Shown here in pieces: positions 42,246 to 50,894 of a DNA stretch of 53,865 bases. The DNA lies in assembly GCA_041569895.1 (NCBI GenBank), contig JBFFXF010000006.1:1-53865 (forward strand), read 5' to 3'. Position 1 is the first letter of the stretch, and the number at the start of each line of letters is the position of its first letter. A program made the translations under genes and the position numbers. The notes under the pieces are model-generated. The model was not told the origin of the DNA. It saw nothing but the letters and a program-made list of their open reading frames with translations, and did no database searches. The stretch comes from JBFFXF01 sp041569895 (GTDB taxonomy: Bacteria; Planctomycetota; UBA8108; JACQVS01).

Positions 42246-43330
42246 TCGAGCCCTTCTGTGATGACCTCGGCCCCGCTCGGGTGGTCCACGTGCATGATTG
42301 TCGCACGGGACTGCGCGGGATCGTCGTCGTCGACAACGTCGCGTGCGGGCCTGCCATCGGCGGCGTGCGCATGGCGCCCGACGTCTCCACGGAGGAGGTC
42401 TTTCGACTCGCCCGCGCGATGACGCTCAAGAACGCGGCCGCGGGACTTCCCCATGGCGGCGGCAAGTCGGGCATCCTCGCCGACCCGACCACGGCGGACA
42501 AGGAGCGTCTCGTTCGGGCGTTCGCCCGGGCCATCCGTGACATCGACGACTACATTCCGGGCCCCGACATGGGCACGGACGAGTCCTGCATGGCGTGGAC
42601 GCGCGACGAGATCGGCCGCGCCGTGGGTCTCCCACGTGTGCTCGGCGGCATCCCGCTCGACGAGATCGGCGCCACCGGCTTCGGCATCGCGCACTGTGCC
42701 GAGATCGCCGCCGCGTACTGCGACTTCGAGCTCGATGGCGCCACCGTGGCGATCGAGGGCTTCGGCAACGTCGGCCGAAACGCGGCGCGCTTCCTCGCCG
42801 ACAAGGGTGTCACGCTCGTCGCGGCGAGCGACCGCGGCGGCACGGTGGTCAACCTCGACGGCATCCCGGTCGAGGCGCTCTCCCGGGCGAAGAGGGAAAC
42901 CGGCAGCGTGGTCGGCTACGAGCACGCCAGGCGACACGCGGTGGCGGATCTCTTCCACGTGCCCTGCGACATCATCGTGCCGGCGGCGCGTCCCGACTCG
43001 ATTCACGAGGGCAACATCGCCGGGATCCGGGCGCGACTTATCCTCGAGGGCGCCAACATCCCGGCGTCGCCGGAGGTCGAGCGCGCGCTTCACGAGCGCG
43101 GAGTGCTCGTGGTCCCCGACTTCATCGCCAACGCGGGCGGCGTCATCTGTGCGTCGGTCGAGTACCACGGCGGCACGGAGGAGGCCGCCTTCGCCGAGAT
43201 CGCCAACCAGATACGGCGCAACACCGGGGAGGTGCTCGAGCGCAGCAAGCGGCAGGGAGTCGCCCCGCGGAGTGCGGCCCTCGAGCTTGCCCGCGAGCGC
43301 GTCACCGAGGCGATGAGCTACCGCGGCTGA
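42224..43330 (+). CDS. Leu/Val/Phe/Glu-type amino acid dehydrogenase
   Basis: A 368-aa NAD-dependent dehydrogenase of the Glu/Leu/Phe/Val family. The substrate Lys is Lys69 in TLKNAA and the catalytic Lys is Lys81 in GLPHGGGKSG, matching the spacing in leucine dehydrogenase. The Rossmann motif GFGNVG is at 179-184. Length (368) is closer to leucine/phenylalanine dehydrogenases than to glutamate dehydrogenases (about 420-450). It reversibly deaminates an amino acid to a 2-oxoacid. Its start lies inside the oxidoreductase beta gene, with GGAAGGAAGG before the ATG. It converges on the Lon-like gene. Specificity is inferred, not proven. Confidence 0.93.
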   Translation: MPDGEFLIEPFCDDLGPARVVHVHDCRTGLRGIVVVDNVACGPAIGGVRMAPDVSTEEVFRLARAMTLKNAAAGLPHGGGKSGILADPTTADKERLVRAFARAIRDIDDYIPGPDMGTDESCMAWTRDEIGRAVGLPRVLGGIPLDEIGATGFGIAHCAEIAAAYCDFELDGATVAIEGFGNVGRNAARFLADKGVTLVAASDRGGTVVNLDGIPVEALSRAKRETGSVVGYEHARRHAVADLFHVPCDIIVPAARPDSIHEGNIAGIRARLILEGANIPASPEVERALHERGVLVVPDFIANAGGVICASVEYHGGTEEAAFAEIANQIRRNTGEVLERSKRQGVAPRSAALELARERVTEAMSYRG

Positions 43331-43381
43331 CGCGCCGCAATCGACCCGCCCCCGCCGGAGATCCGACCGCGCGAGGTCCGA

Positions 43382-43398
43382 CAGCGCGCTCCGCGCTG
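43382..43398. terminator. 7-bp hairpin between convergent genes
   Basis: CAGCGCG (43382-43388) pairs with CGCGCTG (43392-43398), three-base loop, just before the minus-strand stop codon of the Lon-like gene. No T-tract; candidate bidirectional terminator. Confidence 0.4.
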
Positions 43399-43400
43399 AC

Positions 43401-45881
43401 TCAGTTTCGCGGCAGCTCCGGCGGCCTTGGCGGCGGGGGAAGCCCGGATATGTCGGACTCGCGAAACACCAGGATGTCGCGAGGCGGAGCGCCCGCGTCC
43501 GGCTTCTCCTGGAGCTTCTGGGCAAGCTCCTCGAGGCGCGCGGCGACGCGGTGGTTGATCGAGTCTTCCGGCCACCCGCCCTCCTCGTCGGGAGCTCCCG
43601 CCTCGACACCGGTGAGGATCTCGATGCCGTCGTCGATGTGATCGACCGCCCAGATCCTGAAGGACCCCTCGCGGACGGCCGTGACGACGCGCTCGGCGAG
43701 CATCAGATGCTGCACGTTCGCCCGCGGGATGATCACGCCCTGCCCCGCCAGCGGTTCCCGCGCGCGGCAGATGTCGAAGAAACCCTCGATCTTGTGGTTC
43801 ACACCGCCGACCGCCTGCACCTCGCCTCGCTGGTTCACCGATCCCGTGGCCGCGATCCCCTGACGGATCGGCACGCCCGACAGCGCCGACAGGAGCGCGT
43901 AGAGCTCGGTGCTCGAAGCCGAGTCGCCGGAGACCTCGGCGTACGACTGCTCGAACGTCAACGTGGCGGTTAGCGCGAGGGCCCTCTGCTGCGCGAATCG
44001 GCTGGCCAGGAACCCGGTGAGGATCATCACGCCCTTGTCGTGCGTGCTGTGCGAGAGGTTGACTTGCCTCTCGATGTTGATGACGCCGTCGTTGCCGACC
44101 GCGACCACGGCGCTGACACGCGTGGGGCGCCCGAAGATGTAGTCGCCCAGCATGTGAATGGCCAGGCCGTTGAGCTCGCCGACTCGCTCGCCCGCGGTGT
44201 CGACGACCAGGATATCGCGCTCGATCAGCTCCTGGACGCGCTCCTTGACGAGGCTGGAACGGTACTCGATCTCCTCGACGGCGCGCCTGACGTGTTCTGC
44301 CGCGACCAGCTCGCTTCCCTCTTTTCCAGCCCAGTACGCCGCTTGCCGGATCACGTCGTTGATGAATCCGAACTGGAGGGACATCTTCTCGCGGTCCTCG
44401 ACTCGCCGCGATGCCTCATCGACGATCGCCGCCATCGCGGTGCGGTCGAAATGCGGAAGCTTCTCCTCCTCGACCAGCCGTGCGACGAAGGACCCGAATT
44501 TCTGGATCGACTCCTCGGTGCGATCGCTCTCGCGGTCGAAGTCGGCCTTCACCTTGAAGCTCTCCCGGAAACTCTCGTCGAAGGCGTAGAGCAGGTGGTA
44601 GTAACGCGGGTTGCCGATCAGGCAGACCTTGACGTCGAGCGGGATCGCCTCGGGGCGGAGCGTCTGCGACGAGAGCAGACCGACGTGCTCGGCGAGCTCC
44701 TCGATGCGGATCTCGCGGTCGCGGATGGCGCGCTTCAGCGCGTCATAGACCCACGGGTTGCGGAGAACGTCCTCGATGTTGAGGACGAGGTATCCGCCGT
44801 TCGCGTGCGCCAGGGCCCCGGCGCGAATCATCGTGAAGTCGGTGATCAGGGCGCCGAACTGAGCGCGACGCTCGATGCGGCCGACGAGATTGTGAAACGT
44901 CGGGTTCGTCTCGACGACCACGGGAGCGCCCTCGAGCGACGAGTTGTCGATCACGAGGTTGACCGCGTACCGCGTCAGGTTCGGGCCTCCGGCAATCCGG
45001 GCGCCGGCGAAGATCCCTGGCTCCTCCTGCTGACGGAACTGATCGATGTTCTCGAGGATGTCCGCCTGCACCTGCTCGAGGTACTCCGCGACTCTCGGGT
45101 ACTCGGCGTACCGGTCGTGGAGGTCGCGCATCAACCCCCCGAGGACGTTCATGGCGACGTCGTGGTCGAACTCCTTGAGCTCCCGCTTGAGGTCACGCTC
45201 CGCGTCCTTGATGTCCGACATGAACTCGAGGATGCGCTGCTGGAATTTGGCGATCGCGTCCTTGATCGCCCCGCGCTGGTCCTCCGGGAGACGGTCGTAG
45301 TCGTCCCTGGTGAGTGGCTTCCCGCTGACCACCGGCGTCGCCTGGAGGCCCATCGGCGTGCTCTCGAGGACGAACTCGCTCGCCTCCGCCTCCTTCTGCA
45401 GCGCCTCGAAAAGCCGCTTCCTGCGCTCCTGGTTCTTCTCGGTGATTTGACGCCGCTGGTCATCGTACTCCTTCCCCTCGAACGACTTCGGCACCAGCTC
45501 GCGGAGGTCCTGGACGAGCTCCTCCATGTCGTGCCGGAGCCGCGCGCCCGATCCCGGCGCGAGCCGGAGCACCCGTGGCGTGTCCGGGTCCTCGAAGTTC
45601 TGGACGTAGACGACATCGTCTGGCACCGGCTTCCCCTTGACGACCTCGCCGAGAATGCGCTTGAGGATGTTCGTCTTCCCGGTCGCCGGCTCGCCGGCGA
45701 GGAAGAGGTTGTAGCCGGAGCTCGAGACGTCGAGTCCGAAGCGGATGGCGCGCACCGCCCGGTCCTGACCGAAGACCTCGAGCAACGGCTCCATCTCCGC
45801 CGTCGTGTCGTGTGGAAAGATGGCCGGGTCGCAGACCTGACGGAGTTCAGTCCAGGAAAGCAGCCGATCGTCGCGGTCCAC
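43401..45881 (-). CDS. Lon-related AAA+ protease (LonC/YcbZ-like)
   Basis: An 826-aa ATP-dependent protease. Walker A is AGEPATGKT (GEPATGKT at 63-70), followed by an insertion of coiled-coil character (about 115-290) unlike that of Lon. The C-terminal Lon protease domain has Ser654 in SGDSASS and Lys697 in NHKIEG, 43 residues apart as in Lon. There is no Lon N-terminal substrate domain, so it belongs to the Lon-related AAA_32 group. GTG start; GGAGG lies nine bases upstream. The extra tail after residue 780 is Pro-rich. Monocistronic, with its own promoter-like sequence in the divergent spacer. Confidence 0.93.
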   Translation of the reverse strand: MDRDDRLLSWTELRQVCDPAIFPHDTTAEMEPLLEVFGQDRAVRAIRFGLDVSSSGYNLFLAGEPATGKTNILKRILGEVVKGKPVPDDVVYVQNFEDPDTPRVLRLAPGSGARLRHDMEELVQDLRELVPKSFEGKEYDDQRRQITEKNQERRKRLFEALQKEAEASEFVLESTPMGLQATPVVSGKPLTRDDYDRLPEDQRGAIKDAIAKFQQRILEFMSDIKDAERDLKRELKEFDHDVAMNVLGGLMRDLHDRYAEYPRVAEYLEQVQADILENIDQFRQQEEPGIFAGARIAGGPNLTRYAVNLVIDNSSLEGAPVVVETNPTFHNLVGRIERRAQFGALITDFTMIRAGALAHANGGYLVLNIEDVLRNPWVYDALKRAIRDREIRIEELAEHVGLLSSQTLRPEAIPLDVKVCLIGNPRYYHLLYAFDESFRESFKVKADFDRESDRTEESIQKFGSFVARLVEEEKLPHFDRTAMAAIVDEASRRVEDREKMSLQFGFINDVIRQAAYWAGKEGSELVAAEHVRRAVEEIEYRSSLVKERVQELIERDILVVDTAGERVGELNGLAIHMLGDYIFGRPTRVSAVVAVGNDGVINIERQVNLSHSTHDKGVMILTGFLASRFAQQRALALTATLTFEQSYAEVSGDSASSTELYALLSALSGVPIRQGIAATGSVNQRGEVQAVGGVNHKIEGFFDICRAREPLAGQGVIIPRANVQHLMLAERVVTAVREGSFRIWAVDHIDDGIEILTGVEAGAPDEEGGWPEDSINHRVAARLEELAQKLQEKPDAGAPPRDILVFRESDISGLPPPPRPPELPRN

Positions 45882-45932
45882 CCTCGTGTGCCTCCGATCT
45901 CGCGGTTCGCGTATTCCTCCCTCCCCGGGCCG

Positions 45933-45961
45933 AGACTACAGCGGATGACAGCACAACTCAA
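45933..45961 (-). promoter_or_regulatory. Candidate promoter of the Lon-like gene
   Basis: On the minus strand, TTGAGT (45961-45956) and TAGTCT (45938-45933) are 17 bases apart. The GTG start is 52 bases downstream. Match to consensus is moderate. Confidence 0.4.
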
Positions 45962-46051
45962 GCCGCTTGAAGCCGCGATGCGTCGCTCCGGAGATCGGAC
46001 GCTGGGCGGCGACGCCGCGTCTTCGCTCCCGGTCGGACGTCGAGAATCCGG

Positions 46052-46080
46052 TTCACCCCGTCGCCGCCGCTGGCTACAAT
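46052..46080 (+). promoter_or_regulatory. Candidate promoter of the second DUF1501 gene
   Basis: TTCACC (46052-46057) and TACAAT (46075-46080) are 17 bases apart. A leader hairpin GCCCGG/CCGGGC (46098-46103 and 46114-46119) lies in the predicted 5' UTR. The ATG is at 46159. Confidence 0.5.
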
Positions 46081-46158
46081 CCAGCCCGTGAAAGCCGGCC
46101 CGGAACGCGGTGTCCGGGCGCGGCCCGGCAACGTCGGCGCGGTCACGGAGGGCGACGG

Positions 46159-47490
46159 ATGCTCGAGATCGGCAGTTTCAGCTCCCGCAGCTGCAGCGGG
46201 ATGACGCGGCGGTCGTTCGTGCGGGTGGCGGGGTCGCTCCCCGCGTTCCTCGGCCTCTCGTCGCTCGCGTCGCGAGCCGCTCGAGGGGCGGAGGCGCCGC
46301 GGGCGCGGTCGGTGATGATGGTCTGGCTCTGGGGAGGTCCGAGCCACCTCGACACCTTCGATCCGAAGCCCGATGCATCCGACGCCGTCCGCGGCCCGTT
46401 CGCGACCATCCCGACGAGGACCCCCGGCGCGCGTTTCACCGAGCTGGTGCCGCGACTCGCTCGTCGCAGCGACCTCTTCGCCGTGGTGCGCTCGACGCGG
46501 CTCTCCGGGAACCACGACATGCTGGCGCTCACCGGAAAGCGCGGCAGCCGCTCGGGCCACGAGCCGAACTTCGGATCGATCGTCTCCTCGTACGCGCGCG
46601 GCACGCTGCTGCCGCCCTTCATCTCGATCGTGCCTCGGACGCGCATCGGGCACGGCTTCCGGTCGATCGCCGTGCCCGGATTCGGCGCCGGCCGTCTCGG
46701 CGCGGCGCACGATCCGTTCGTCGTGCGGTGCTCGGCGAGCGGCGAGGCGGACGTGCCGAGCCTGAAGCTGGTCGACGGGCTGTCGCCCGGTCGGCTCGAC
46801 GACCGACGCACGCTGCGCGAGGAGCTCGACACGCTCAAGCGCGCCGTCGACAGCGACGCGTTCCACGACTGGAACCGGCAGGAGGACGCCGCGTACTCGC
46901 TGCTGAGCTCGGGCGACGCGTTCCGGGCGTTCGATCTCTCGTCCGAGTCGGCGCGCGTCCGTGGCGCGTACGGCCGCACGACGTTCGGCCAGAGTCTGCT
47001 TCTCGGACGCCGTCTCGTCGAGCACGGCGTGCCGTACGTGCACGTCAACTGGAGCCTCGGCGTCGACGGTCTCCAGGAGGGCTCGAACATGGGCTGGGAC
47101 ACGCACCGGAACGGGTTCGGGCAGCTGATGAACTACCACGGACCGATCTTCGATCGGGCCTTCTCGGCGCTGCTCGATGACCTCCACGAGCGCGGCCTCC
47201 TCGAGAGCACGCTGGTCGTCGCCATGGGCGAGATGGGACGCACGCCGAAGATCAACAAGGTCGGCGGTCGCGACCACTGGGCGACGTGCTCGACGCTGTG
47301 GGCCGGTGGCGGCGTCGAGGGCGGGCGCATCGTCGGCGAGACCGACGCGATCGGCGGCGAGCCGGTGACGCGACCGATGACGTCGCTGATGGTCGGCACG
47401 ACGATCGCCGAGCTCACCGGCGTCGACTCGCAGGCCCGGGCCGAGGCGAACGTGCTCGCCGGCGGCGAGGTGATCTCGGAGCTGCTGTAG
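46159..47490 (+). CDS. DUF1501 family protein, Tat-exported (second copy)
   Basis: A 443-aa DUF1501 protein with a twin-arginine signal TRRSFVRVAGSLPAFLGL (near residue 17). Motifs: VWLWGGPSHLDTFDPKPDA, MGWDTHRNGFG (divergent from the WDDHASVW of the first copy), and MGEMGRTPKIN. GGAGGG lies before the ATG; a longer frame upstream lacks the signal. It precedes the TolB-like gene by 43 bases, so the two may be cotranscribed. As with the first copy, no cytochrome/DUF1553 gene is adjacent. Confidence 0.9.
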   Translation: MLEIGSFSSRSCSGMTRRSFVRVAGSLPAFLGLSSLASRAARGAEAPRARSVMMVWLWGGPSHLDTFDPKPDASDAVRGPFATIPTRTPGARFTELVPRLARRSDLFAVVRSTRLSGNHDMLALTGKRGSRSGHEPNFGSIVSSYARGTLLPPFISIVPRTRIGHGFRSIAVPGFGAGRLGAAHDPFVVRCSASGEADVPSLKLVDGLSPGRLDDRRTLREELDTLKRAVDSDAFHDWNRQEDAAYSLLSSGDAFRAFDLSSESARVRGAYGRTTFGQSLLLGRRLVEHGVPYVHVNWSLGVDGLQEGSNMGWDTHRNGFGQLMNYHGPIFDRAFSALLDDLHERGLLESTLVVAMGEMGRTPKINKVGGRDHWATCSTLWAGGGVEGGRIVGETDAIGGEPVTRPMTSLMVGTTIAELTGVDSQARAEANVLAGGEVISELL

Positions 47491-47533
47491 TCGATTTGGT
47501 CGGGTCGACCTCGGAGAAACGCGGATCCCGCTG

Positions 47534-48514
47534 ATGACGACCACTGGGCAGAATCGCGGACGCTCGACGTCCTTCGGCCGTTTCGCGGTGACCGCGGCGC
47601 TGATCGCCGCGCTGTCGCCGGTCCCCTCGATCCGCCTCGGCGCCGATGAGCGCCCCGCCGCGGTCGAGCGGGAGACCGTGAGGAAGGTGCCCGCTCCGGC
47701 CGGGCGATTGACAACCGACGGGCTCCTCAAGCGCGATCCGATCTTCTGGCCCGGCGGCAAGGAGCTGGTCTACTCCGTCGAGGAGGAGGGGAGCGGGCGC
47801 ATGCGACTGATGCGCCTCGATCTCGGCACGGGCACGTCGCGGCTCTTCCACGAGGGCGCCGACATCTCGGACAGGGAGCTCTCGGTCTCCGCCGACGCAT
47901 CCGTTCACGCCTACATCACCGTGCGCGGGCTGAGCTCGAGGATCACCGTCGAGGACGGCAAGCGCTCGCGGCGCGTGACGGTTCCCTCGGCCGGCATCGC
48001 GAACTGGTGCAACTGGCCGTCGGTGGCGCCCGGCGGCGATCGCGTCGTCTTCACCGAGGGCGCCTCGGCGATCTTCTCGTACGACCTCGTCGAGAACGCC
48101 GGGAAGAAGAGCCTCAGGCGGCTGACGCGCGAGGGGGTCGGGTACAGCGACCTGTGGCCGAGCTTCTCGCCGGACGGCCGGAAGATCGTTTTCACGACGC
48201 GGCGCGACAACGATTTCGAGATCTACGTCATGAACGCCGACGGATCGAAACAGACGCGCCTGACGCGCAGCAAGGGGATCGACGCGCGCGCCGTCTTCTC
48301 GCCGGACGGCAAACGCATCGCGTTCACCTCGAACCGCGACGGCAACTACGAGGTCTACGTCATGAGGGCCGACGGGTCCGATCCTCGCCGCGTCACGCGG
48401 CACCCGGAGCGGGACGACCACGCGTGCTGGTGGCCCGACGGGAAGAGCCTCGTCGTCGTCTCGGAGCGCGACGGGCGTTTCGATCTGTATCGCGTGCCGG
48501 CGCCCGGCAGCTGA
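47534..48514 (+). CDS. Secreted TolB-like beta-propeller (PD40 repeats)
   Basis: A 326-aa protein with a signal-like N-terminus (residues 15-37). Repeats of WD40-like PD40 type include SPDGRKIVFTTRRDNDFEIY, SPDGKRIAFTSNRDGNYEVY and WPDGKSLVVVSERDGRFDLY, as in TolB C-terminal propellers. There is no TolB N-terminal domain. It follows the DUF1501 gene by 43 bases; no tol or pal genes are near. Role: probably protein binding in the periplasm. Confidence 0.85.
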   Translation: MTTTGQNRGRSTSFGRFAVTAALIAALSPVPSIRLGADERPAAVERETVRKVPAPAGRLTTDGLLKRDPIFWPGGKELVYSVEEEGSGRMRLMRLDLGTGTSRLFHEGADISDRELSVSADASVHAYITVRGLSSRITVEDGKRSRRVTVPSAGIANWCNWPSVAPGGDRVVFTEGASAIFSYDLVENAGKKSLRRLTREGVGYSDLWPSFSPDGRKIVFTTRRDNDFEIYVMNADGSKQTRLTRSKGIDARAVFSPDGKRIAFTSNRDGNYEVYVMRADGSDPRRVTRHPERDDHACWWPDGKSLVVVSERDGRFDLYRVPAPGS

Positions 48515-48555
48515 TCTCCACGCCGTTCAGCAGGACCGTGGCTCTCCGGTGCCGC

Positions 48556-48585
48556 TTGTGGAGCCGACTCGAGCGCCTCTACAAT
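48556..48585 (+). promoter_or_regulatory. Promoter placing the start codon at the transcription start
   Basis: TTGTGG (48556-48561) and TACAAT (48580-48585) are 18 bases apart. The expected transcription start (about 48591-48593) coincides with the ATG at 48593. The mRNA may therefore be leaderless. Confidence 0.5.
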
Positions 48586-48592
48586 GGCGGCG

Positions 48593-49270
48593 ATGGAACG
48601 GCTGACTCGGCAGGGCCTTCAGGAATTCCTCGCGAGGGAGACGCTGTTCGGGGGCGCGCCGCCGGGAGCGCTCGACGAGATCGCCGGCCTGGCCAGCCAG
48701 GACCTGGTCAAGGAGGGCGTCACGGTGTTCGTGGCCGGCCAGCGCTGCACGGCCCTCCACTTCGTCGCGTCGGGATGTGGTCAGATCGTCGTCGGCTCGC
48801 CGGACGGGCGGCAACGGGTGCTCCACCGGGCGTTCGCCGGAGAGATGGTGGGCGGTGTTCCCTTCTTCGACGGCAAACCGTATCCGGCCAGTTTCGTCGC
48901 CGAGACCGACTGCTTGCTGGTCCGGTTCCCCCGCGAGCGTCTTCTCGACCTGCTGTCGCGCCGCCCCATGGTGACGCTGTCGATCGTCGGAGCGCTCGCG
49001 AGACGGCTGCGGAAGATGGTCTCCCTCGTCGACGCGATGTCCTTCGCGGATACCCAGCACCGCCTCTGGGACTACCTCGTCTCGTCCTCGGAACCCGTTG
49101 GCGCCGGCGAGTATCCCCGCGTCCTCGATCCGCTGCCCACCCGCGAGCACATCGCGTCGGTGATCGGCACCGTGCGGGAGGTGGTGTCGCGACGACTCTC
49201 GAGCCTCGTCGAGACCGGACACGTCCGAATCGAGGGACGACGCGCGACGATCCTGAGACCACTGGACTGA
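48593..49270 (+). CDS. CRP/FNR-family transcription regulator
   Basis: A 225-aa regulator (228 if the ATG at 48584 is used, which would lie inside the -10 box). The N-terminal cyclic-nucleotide-binding fold has HFVASGCGQIVVGSPDGRQ and FAGEMVGGVPFFDGK. A long dimer helix (near residues 120-145) follows, then an HTH with TREHIASVIGTVREVVSRRL. There is no N-terminal Cys cluster of FNR type, so it probably does not carry a 4Fe-4S cluster; a heme- or NO-sensing DNR/NNR-like type is possible. It stands near the molybdoenzyme operon and is a candidate regulator, though on the other strand with a gene between them. Confidence 0.92.
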   Translation: MERLTRQGLQEFLARETLFGGAPPGALDEIAGLASQDLVKEGVTVFVAGQRCTALHFVASGCGQIVVGSPDGRQRVLHRAFAGEMVGGVPFFDGKPYPASFVAETDCLLVRFPRERLLDLLSRRPMVTLSIVGALARRLRKMVSLVDAMSFADTQHRLWDYLVSSSEPVGAGEYPRVLDPLPTREHIASVIGTVREVVSRRLSSLVETGHVRIEGRRATILRPLD

Positions 49271-49292
49271 GCCGTCGATTTCTCTCGACGGC
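49271..49292 (+). terminator. 8-bp hairpin after the CRP/FNR gene
   Basis: GCCGTCGA (49271-49278) pairs with TCGACGGC (49285-49292), starting directly after the TGA stop. A second hairpin TGACCG/CGGTCA (49315-49330) follows. The spacer to the convergent gene carries both; no T-tract. Confidence 0.5.
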
Positions 49293-49375
49293 CGAAGCGG
49301 TCGATCCCGGCCTCTGACCGCGAGCGGTCAAAGCGAACCGGGCCCGTCCGGAGACTCCGGGATTTCGGGGTGGCT

Positions 49376-50845
49376 CTACGGGTTGTAACCGAGCGCCACG
49401 AACTTGCGGATCTCGAGCGACCCGCGCTGCGCCTTGAAGAGGAAGAACGACGGGTCGATCGCCCCCATCGAGTAGACCCTCTCGCCGTTGAGGTGGAACA
49501 CGAACTCCGAGCCGACACGCTCCATCATCACCTCGTTCCACCGGCGCATGTCGACGGGACGGCCGATCTCGCCGTTGTTGCCGGCATCCGAATCGAGGTT
49601 GATGCCGGCGCGGCCGGCCGGGGTGGCGCCCGCGGAGAAGTAGAGCCCGGGGTTGCCGCCCTTGAACTCGACGACGACGCTGAGCCAGCTCGCCGCGGCG
49701 AGCGGCATCAGGAAATGGTCGCCGGGCGGTCCGCCCGAGTGCGTGATGCGCGTGCCCGAGGCGCGAAACGGACCGACCAGTGACCGGAACGGGGCGAGAT
49801 CGCCCTCGAAGCGCACGGCGACGAGTCCCGATGGCCGCGACGGGTCGGGGTCGCCGAGCGATAGCGGCGCGACCGCCTCGGCGAGCTCCTCGATGCGGCT
49901 GACGACGCGCCGGCGCTCGACGCCGCTGAGGTGAAACGCGTGCTGCACGAGCCAGCGGCCGGCGCGGGCACGCGCCTGCTCCGCCTCGGCCCTGTCGAGC
50001 CCGCGGGCGGCCTCGAACCAGAGGTCGGCGAGTCGCGGCAGGTCATCGATCGCGGGCTGCCGCTCGAGCGCGGCGAGCTCCTTCTTCGCGACCTCCGCGA
50101 GACGCTCGTCCACGCCGTGCGAGAGGAGACGGAGCCCGCGCCGCCATGCTCCCTTCACGAAGCAGTAGAACCTGCCAGCCTCGAGGTTGGCATCGGGAAG
50201 CGATGCGTCGGCCTCGAGACGGTCGATCGCTCGCCTGGCGTCCCTGTAGGAGCGCTGCACCCGCGCCACCTGTCGGAGCGCGATCCGGAAACGCGACGTG
50301 TGAGAAGTGTCGGTGACCTTGCGGGCGGCCGTCTGTCCGGTTCGCAGGAACTTCTTCGCGCGATCGTAGTCGTCGAGAGCGAAAGCGTCACGGGCCAGCC
50401 GCATGCACGCCTCGGCGATCGACTCGAGGTCCTCCTCCTCCCGGGCGCTGCGCCTGGCCGTCTCGAGCGCCTGCTCCTTCATCTCGGTCGACTTGACGTC
50501 GAAGACCGCCGCGAGGGCGTCGATGACGTCGAACGCCAGCATCGCGTCGCCGCTCCGCGCCGCGATGTCGCGAGCGTCCCGGAGGATCACGAATTGCAGC
50601 GCGACGTTCTCGCGCTCCTCCGACGCTCGCGCCAGCAGCACGCGGGCAAAGGAGCGCATGCCCAGCCGGGACGTGTCCCGATACCGCGCCCCGTAGAGGT
50701 CGCGGAGCACCTTCTCCGCGGCCTCCTGCTCGAATCCGAGCGGCACGCGCGCCTTCGTGTCCACGACCTCGCGACCGACCAGGGGGGAGATCGCGGATAT
50801 CGCGAGCGTCAGCGAGAGCACGAGGAGTACAGACGGTCGCGTCAT
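49376..50845 (-). CDS. Secreted hypothetical protein with helical repeats and a C-terminal LamG-like domain
   Basis: A 489-aa protein. A signal peptide covers residues 1-24 (VLLVLSLTLAISAISPLVG). Residues 30-330 are mostly helical, with the planctomycete-common stretch FVKGAWRRGLRLLSHGVDERL and DLWFEAARGL. The C-terminal 150 residues form a beta domain (VVEFKGGNPGLYFSAG, RRWNEVMMERVGSEFVFHLNGERVY) resembling DUF1080/LamG sandwiches used for sugar binding. No catalytic motif seen. Monocistronic, convergent with the CRP/FNR gene; the molybdoenzyme operon lies upstream on the same strand. Confidence 0.78.
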   Translation of the reverse strand: MTRPSVLLVLSLTLAISAISPLVGREVVDTKARVPLGFEQEAAEKVLRDLYGARYRDTSRLGMRSFARVLLARASEERENVALQFVILRDARDIAARSGDAMLAFDVIDALAAVFDVKSTEMKEQALETARRSAREEEDLESIAEACMRLARDAFALDDYDRAKKFLRTGQTAARKVTDTSHTSRFRIALRQVARVQRSYRDARRAIDRLEADASLPDANLEAGRFYCFVKGAWRRGLRLLSHGVDERLAEVAKKELAALERQPAIDDLPRLADLWFEAARGLDRAEAEQARARAGRWLVQHAFHLSGVERRRVVSRIEELAEAVAPLSLGDPDPSRPSGLVAVRFEGDLAPFRSLVGPFRASGTRITHSGGPPGDHFLMPLAAASWLSVVVEFKGGNPGLYFSAGATPAGRAGINLDSDAGNNGEIGRPVDMRRWNEVMMERVGSEFVFHLNGERVYSMGAIDPSFFLFKAQRGSLEIRKFVALGYNP

Positions 50846-50894
50846 GGGGATATCTTGCCCGATCCGCCGATTCTCGCGTGCCGGGGCGAGCGTG

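Noticed and set aside
47534..48514. TolB of a Tol-Pal system
   Set aside because: Only the propeller is present and no tolQRA or pal genes are adjacent, so it is called TolB-like only.
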